From assembly GCA_948567375.1 (NCBI GenBank), contig OX419755.1, forward strand, positions 82,478,218 through 82,542,217: DNA of 64,000 bases. Direction: 5' to 3'. Source of the stretch: Lunularia cruciata. Its lineage: Eukaryota; Streptophyta; Marchantiopsida; Lunulariales; Lunulariaceae. Shown here piece after piece: positions 58,306 to 64,000 of the stretch. Positions within the stretch are counted from its first letter, which is position 1. Every line of letters begins with the position of its first letter. The position numbers and the translations under genes were made by a program. The notes beneath the pieces were generated by a model, which was not told where the DNA came from, did no database searches, and worked only from the letters and a program-made list of their open reading frames with translations.

Positions 58306-58934
58306 TGTAATCTTCCATGGATAAGGGACCTTAAATGAAATACAAGAAAAGAAATGCAAAGCTTCACATTCAATACTCCAATGCTCCAAAGGAGCTCCTT
58401 GTCTTTATTATAGAGCAAAAAGGATTCTCTCAAAGGAAGCTCCACCCTTGGATCCAATACATGGTTTGGTGGCATGTTTGTGAGCTCTACCATTAGATTA
58501 GTTGCATGCATGGGTGACAATGTTGGTTCTAATCCTGTTTGGTTGTGCAAATAATCTTTTATCAAAGGGAACTTTAGGGAATCTTCTTGTAGGAATCTCA
58601 AAATTGTGTAGGTGAGATATTGTTGGAAAGATCTCAATAAGAAAAATAGGAGGGAGTGAAGGCCAACAAGAAAAACAAGGAGAACAAAGGAATGGTCTCC
58701 ATTGGGTTTTCTTCATTGGGATAATCTGCACATTTTTGAGGCCTAATTTATCTATTTAGATGTCTAAAATTGACTAAAGTTTTTAGGTCATTTTTGGCTC
58801 TTGCCCTATTTGTAGAAGTACTCTTTTGGTGATACCTCTATCTGATCTACCTAGCACATCAAACATAATATCACTCTAGATATTACCAAACTAATTTTCA
58901 TCTCTAGATAATATATCTAATTATTGGTATTACA
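58306..58934. mobile_element. Solo LTR, family SL1, copy 3 (629 bp)
   Basis: TGTAATCTTCC..GGTATTACA flanked by a perfect 5 bp duplication CCTTG (58,301-58,305 and 58,935-58,939). It follows SL1 copy 1 block by block but lacks its 157 bp duplication. Inserted into copy E, it is therefore younger than copy E. Confidence 0.87.
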
Positions 58935-58939
58935 CCTTG

Positions 58940-59515
58940 ATAAATCACCATATAGAGTTTGAGGAGCATGATGATCAAGGAAATGGAGAATCACAATAGG
59001 AGAGTTTGAACTCCTATTGGGGACTTCATTAGTTCCAATGAGACTGAAGAATTAACCTATGTAAGTCTTCTTCACTTGCATGGTATGATATTTGATTGTG
59101 GTTATAACATTTTAGTTGATTTTGGAAGTTTAAAGAATTATATGTCTATGCAATTAACAAAGGAATTAGGTATTTCTATCAAGCCAATAATTGGAAGTAG
59201 ATTAATGATGGTATAGATGGTAGATGGTAGAAAGGGGTCTATATTCTATACCTCATATTTTGTTATATTCAAGATTGGAAGGAGTATTTGGAGTGTATGA
59301 GGTTTGTAGTTGCACCTTTACACTATGATATCATTCTAGGTATACCTTGGTTTGCATATCATAAGGTTCAATTTGATTAGAATCAATGATAAATTCAAGT
59401 ACAACATGAAGGTAAGAATTATTAATAAGGTTGTATGGCACCTTTGAGTAAAACACCTATGAATAGTCAATCCTAAGATGAGAAGTTTGTCTATAAAAAA
59501 CCATAAAACAAGCTT
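58940..59515 (+). pseudogene. Copy E protease region
   Basis: Plus strand, broken frames. ILVDFGSLKNYMSMQLTKE near 59,110-59,165 occupies the catalytic position (DFGS where others have DSRS, thus keeping a Gly). MRFVVAPLHYDIILGIPWF follows near 59,300-59,350. One unit of the ~20-residue pol repeat lies at about 59,470-59,520. Confidence 0.7.
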
Positions 59516-60800
59516 TGGAGGAAGATATTCCTATTTTTGTGACATGGATCAAGTCTATTGCACATGGAGAATCTAATGAGGGCCAAAAGCCTCACCAAGC
59601 AATAGTTGATCAAATAGTTCAAGGATTTGTAGATGTGTTTTTTGGTGATTTTCCAAAGGGGTTACCCTCCAATCGTGGTATGCCTTTCAAGATTGAGTTA
59701 TTGTTAAGAAGTACTCCAATGAGTAGACTAATCTATTGGCTCTCACCAAAAGAGTTGGAAGAGTTTTGAACAACACTTACAGTCTTATTAGAGAAGGATT
59801 TCATATGGAATAATATATCTTGTTGGGGAGTATTGGTACTATTTTTCCCAAAGAAGGAGGGATGACTTCACTTTTTTTTATTGATTATTATAGACTCAAT
59901 AGACAAATAATGAAGAATGCATATCCCTTGCCTTGAATTGATGACTAGTTAGATCAACTAAGTGTAGCATTATACTTCTCTAAGTTGGATCTCTAAAGCA
60001 GCTATTGAAAAATTCCCATTGATATGAGGATGTGCGAAAGACTACCTTTCACACAAGATATGGGTATTTTGAATGGAGAGTTTTACCTTTTGGGCTCATT
60101 AATGCTATGGTAGTTTTCATGAATCAAATACATCATGTGTTGGATTGGCTATTGGATTGGTATGTGATGGTGTTCTTGGATGATATTGTAATCTATATCA
60201 AGATGGAGGCAAAACACATGAATCACATCCAAGAAGTCCTAAGACAACTACATCAATGGAAGTTTTAATACAAGAAGTCAAAGTGTGCTTTTTTGGCAAA
60301 AGTAAGTTACCTTCTTGGGTTGTAAGGTCTCATTGGAGGGGATCAAGATGGAAGAGGAGAAAATCAAGGTCATTATTAATTGGTGTACTATGAAGGATAC
60401 CATAGAAGTGTGGGCATTTAATGGATTGGTAAGTTTTTACCAACAATTCATCACCTATTATGCTCATGTAGTCGTGCACCATTGACCAATCTCTTGAGGA
60501 AGCTTTCAATGGACCACCAAGCATGAAGAAGAATTCCAAAAGCTAAAACATATGGTGTTTTCAAGACCCATTCTTCAAGCATATGATCCTCAATTACCTT
60601 GTGTGGTTGATTTTGATGCTTCTAACTTTGCCATTGGAGTTGTGTTGTAGCAGGAAGTTCTAGATAGGTTAGATCTCATTGTCTTTGTCTCTCATCAAGC
60701 AAACACCATAGAAAAGGATTACTCTACTCAAGATCAAGAACAACTAGCAATAGTATATGCCACCAAGGTATCGAGACATTATCTCTTGGCAAACAAGTGA
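59515..60800 (+). pseudogene. Copy E reverse transcriptase-RNase H
   Basis: Plus strand. 59,515-59,769 is the RT N-terminal part (LLLRSTPMSRLIYWLSPKE). 60,032-60,268 is the palm with RYGYFEWRVLPFGLINA and MVFLDDIVIYIK, so the catalytic DD pair is kept in this fragment. RNase H starts near 60,580 (YDPQLPCVVDFDASNFAIGV). Stops separate these pieces. Confidence 0.82.
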
Positions 60801-61139
60801 TCATGCAAACCAATCATAAACCCTTGTTGCAAACATTATATATGGAGTACATGAAGAGTAGATATCATCAATGCAAGGTAAAACTAAGTTTTTTGACATC
60901 AAACTTGAGTATAAATTTGATAGGTTCCATGTCATCCATGATGCACTATCATGATGACCTGATTTCAAGACTCTTCCTCTCATCACAATGGCAATTATGA
61001 TTGTGTCAATTGACTTAAAATTCCAAATCAAGTTTAGGACCACTTTACAACAAGATCCTTTCTTTTAGATGGTACAAGGTCATCTTGCCACACATAACAA
61101 GAAAAAAACACCTTCTCCTTCAAGGAAGGTCTTCTATTT

Positions 61140-62490
61140 TGTAAGAACTAGATCTATGCTCCAACCAAGGGTGATCTATGACTTGTGGCCCTTCAAGAAG
61201 CCCATGACATACCAATTGCTGGTCACATGGGTGTGGACAAGACCTTGAGAACCGTACAACACCAATGGTGGTGGTCCAACATGGCATAAGAGGTTTGAGA
61301 CTTTATCTGATCTTGTTGAAAGTTGCCATTGCAAAAAGGCCAATAACCAAAAATTGAGTGGACTCCTTCATCCACTTCCCATCCCATCTGCTCCATGGGA
61401 ACACATGAGCTTAGATCTCATTACTCCCTTATCCAAGACAAAGCAAGGTCACACAACAATCATGTTGTTTGTTGATAACCTTAGGAAGCAAATCCATTTG
61501 GCATCAACCTTTGATACAATGGATGCTGAAAGATTGGCCTAGATCTACTTTGATAGTGTCTTCAAGCACCTTGGGATGGCTTTTGTATCATCTTGGATGG
61601 TGATCCTTGATTCACCAAAATTTTTTGGCAAGCACTCTTCCAACTACTTGATGCCAAGCTTGCTTTGTCCACTGCCTATCATCCTCAAATTGATGGACAA
61701 ACCAAATATGAAGATCACCCTTTGGAGAATATGATTTGTGCTTTTGTCAACATTTACCATACCAATTGGGATGAATGTCTAACAATTATTGAGTTTACCT
61801 ACAAATAAATCTAGTAGGCAAGCAATTGGATTCTCTCCCTTCTTCCTTAATTTTGGCCAAGATCCACTTGTTCCAAATTCCCTTGTTTCTCCTCTTCCAT
61901 CTCATGTGTCTCATACTTCTACCTTCTTAGCCACAATATCCCAATCTCTATAACAAGCCAAATCTCATTGCCTTGCTGCTCAAAATCATTAAAAAAAATA
62001 CATGGACTAACATCACCATGATCTCATCTTTCAACTTGGTGGTAAGGTCATGGTTTCTTCTAATAATCTACCCTCCCAGTTGATAGTTTGTAAACTTTGT
62101 AAACTTGTTGTAAACCAAGTTTGTAAACTTGTTCTTAATTGGATAGATCCATTTGATATCACCTAAATCATTTCTCATGTTGCTTATTAACTTACCTTAC
62201 CTTTTCATATGCAAATTCACCCTATCTTTCATATTTCCAAGTTGAAACTTTTGTTTCTAATCCATCTTACTTTTCCTCTTATGTCCAACCCCTTCCTCCT
62301 CTCATCCCTATCAATGATCATGAGGAGTATAAAGTTGATAGTATTCTTGCACATTGCCACATTCAACATGGCTGCCAACAACATCTTAAGTACAAAGTCC
62401 TTTGGAAACTATATTCTCTTCATAATGCCACTTGGGAGTCTCTTTCTCATCTCCACAATGCACAAATTTGGAGTTTGAAGCTTCCATGGT
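61140..62490 (+). pseudogene. Copy E integrase and chromodomain
   Basis: Plus strand. HMGVDKTLRTVQHQWWW near 61,225-61,280 is the zinc-binding part. 61,354-61,542 has TTIMLFVDNLRKQIHLAS with the first catalytic Asp. STAYHPQIDGQTK lies near 61,670-61,705. The C-terminal block IHPIFHISKLKLLF at 62,209 is followed in another frame by a chromodomain-like EEYKVDSILAHCHIQHG and VLWKLYSLHNATWESLSHL (about 62,315-62,460). It is inactive. Confidence 0.8.
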
Positions 62491-62524
62491 GACAAGGATT
62501 TCACCAACTAGCAATGAAGGAATA

Positions 62525-62795
62525 TGTAACAATAAGGAGTTTATAGTCAAGTTAGTCAAGACTAAAAAAATATTAAATAGAACAAATTAGCCTAGAATTA
62601 TAAGAATATTATAAAAGTATTTAAGAAGCTACTTTGAACCTTCCAAGTATTGGGTAATGTATATACCAAGTGGTGACTTCTAGGAGGAAGTTTCTTGTGA
62701 AGCTTCCTTCTTCATGCTAGGCATTTGGAGTTTCCCTCATTCAAGAGTCCAATTGTGATCTTCCATTCTCCTATTTCTCTCCTTGGTCTTTTACA
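62525..62795 (+). repeat. 3' LTR of chromovirus copy E, internally deleted (271 bp)
   Basis: TGTAACAATAAGG..GGTCTTTTACA. About 213 bp shorter than the 5' LTR: the deletion removes most of U3, including two of the GAAGCTTC clusters and the TATA box, joining GGAAGTTTCTTGTGAAGC to the CATGCTAGGC leader. A degenerate polypurine tract precedes it. Confidence 0.88.
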
Positions 62796-64000
62796 CCCTC
62801 AACTTTCTACACAATCTTGTTCAAATTGTCCATGGAACAAGATATGCCTATCACAACATAGAAGGAGATCTAGATTTTTTTGTACGTGGGAAAAGACCAC
62901 TTTAGTTCCTACCCTCAAACCTCATCCATACTTTGGTCGTATATCTCAAGACCCCTCTGTACTCATCCTCTTGGTTATACTCTTTGGACCCTATCTAGGC
63001 ATTCCTGTTAGGTTCTTGACCATAGATATACTCTAGGATCCATATGCCTTTAAATCTAGTAGGCTCCACACTTTCCTTACTACTATGAGTTATCTTTGCA
63101 ACTGACCAAGGAAGAGATGTCTCCACTTGGACCTTATTAGCACTCTTCCCAAAGTGAGAAGAGTGCTAATAATCCTTCCAGCCCATAGGATTCATTGGAT
63201 TACTAAGAGATTGCTTCTGGGATTCATAGGGTTTTGAGAGAGGATTGATAGCCTTCTAAGATGAGTTCACCATTGGGCAAGCAACAACCAAGCGGGCTGC
63301 AAAGTCTCTATAGCCCCATGCACTAGCTCCAAAGCATTGCCAACTTTATTGCTCCTTGATGTTAGATTGAGTAGGAGAATATAATTACAAAACCCAAGCT
63401 CTATCATCCTCTTTGCCAATGTACCTCTCAACAAATACTTTACTTACCTTATAGACCCTCCATACATCTACCATTGGGACCTTCCTTCTTTCCTCCATAA
63501 TTATCAAATGATGAGATATACCTTAAAAAGTCCTTGTTGGTCATCCTTATTCCATGCTCTACATTTCTCAATAAGGGAATTATCCAATGATCTCTGAGCA
63601 CCTACAAGATTGCCTTTACATAGATACTCAAAATTTTGGTTTTCACTTTCTCTTGAATTTTTGTCAAATTTTTTCCTTTGATCATGTATCCCACCAAGGC
63701 AACTTCTTTATTTGGTGCTTCTTATCTCCTAGCTCTTCCAAAGGTGACCTTAAGTGTGTGTCTAATTTCTATTTGTTTAGTCTCATGTACTATTTGCTTA
63801 CAACTTTGACATTCTTATTCTTTCTTGTTGTCTCTCCATTAGCTTGTGGTGGCTATTCCAAGGAGATGCAAGATGGTTATAACTAGCATTCAAGCATCTT
63901 TGTGCTCTTTTCTCAATAAGAGATTAATTCTCCTCCTTGATCTCTTTTTTTTACTTTTTATGGTATTAAGACACCTTTGTTATATTGCCACCACACTACT
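62796..64000. other. Unassigned sequence right of copy E
   Basis: No domain recognised in frames of up to 103 codons (62,725-63,036 and 63,587-63,886). A perfect 15 bp inverted repeat (TTATTAGCACTCTTC, 63,134-63,148, and its inverse at 63,158-63,172) with a 9-base loop is present. Confidence 0.5.

Larger units (their letters stand above)
56897..62795 (+). mobile_element. Ty3/gypsy chromovirus copy E (both LTRs and target duplication)
   Basis: Plus-strand element: 5' LTR 56,897-57,380, primer site from 57,381 (TTGGTATTAATGC), gag, protease, RT, RNase H, integrase, chromodomain, 3' LTR 62,525-62,795. Flanks are CCATC (56,892-56,896) and CCCTC (62,796-62,800), a 5 bp target duplication with one mismatch. 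It is the same family as A, B and D. A solo LTR (58,306-58,934) has inserted between gag and protease. All frames are broken by many stops. Confidence 0.93.

Noticed and set aside
62725..63036. 103-codon plus-strand frame at the right edge of copy E
   Set aside because: It starts inside the 3' LTR and runs into unassigned sequence; no domain seen.
1..64000. tRNA, rRNA, organelle-derived DNA or a bacterial-type operon
   Set aside because: No cloverleaf-like or rRNA-like sequence was recognised by eye and no run of intact intronless genes is present; a covariance-model scan would be needed to exclude small RNAs.

Overview
The window looks like a land-plant nuclear chromosome. It has two intron-containing plant genes in a short genic island at about 25.5-32.5 kb, surrounded by more than 50 kb of decayed, often nested transposable elements. 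The elements are plant-type Ty3/gypsy chromoviruses (initiator-Met-tRNA type primer sites, chromodomain at the end of pol), solo LTRs, a MULE, a pogo/CENP-B-type transposase, a Helitron terminus and a MITE. The AT-rich, stop-riddled repeats and the pogo relic suggest a large slowly turning-over genome, possibly a non-flowering seed plant. That placement is a low-confidence inference.

Layout. 1-11,625: two minus-strand chromovirus copies (A and B) in tandem, sharing one LTR (5326-5893). They carry inserted solo LTRs at 469-1014 and 1643-2368 (in A) and 7513-8115 (in B). 11,640-16,450: a plus-strand, heavily mutated gypsy gag-pol relic (C), containing a near-perfect 2 x 80 bp foldback at 14,231-14,404. 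16.5-23.4 kb: AT-rich degenerate repeats with an LTR fragment and another solo-LTR copy. 23.4-25.5 kb: solo LTR, pogo transposase relic, Helitron 3' end, MITE.

Genic island: a small unknown reading frame (minus, 25,477-25,801) lies head-to-head with a complete 8-exon gene for PIG-F, the GPI-anchor biosynthesis membrane protein (plus, 26,013-27,931). This is tail-to-tail with a 5-exon F-box/leucine-rich-repeat gene resembling Arabidopsis At5g67140 (minus, 29,557-31,937). All eleven introns in the two genes can be placed with GT..AG borders and consistent phase, so both genes appear intact.

32.7-44 kb: AT-rich relics (retropepsin and reverse transcriptase fragments on both strands), hairpin clusters and a purine-rich tract. 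44.3-54.0 kb: a MULE transposase gene (minus) split by a 7.9 kb minus-strand chromovirus (D, 45,391-53,268), whose gag is itself split by a 2.2 kb TG..CA insertion. 56,897-62,795: a plus-strand chromovirus (E) with both LTRs, near-identical 5 bp target duplications and a solo LTR in its interior. 62.8-64 kb: nothing recognised.

The most noteworthy signals are: (1) the chromovirus LTRs carry arrays of GAAnnTTC units, i.e. heat-shock-element-like motifs, ending about 15 bp upstream of a TATA box; (2) a 20-residue tandem repeat between protease and reverse transcriptase varies in copy number between elements; (3) there is a young-looking foldback inside old sequence; and (4) the nesting order is readable from target-site duplications.
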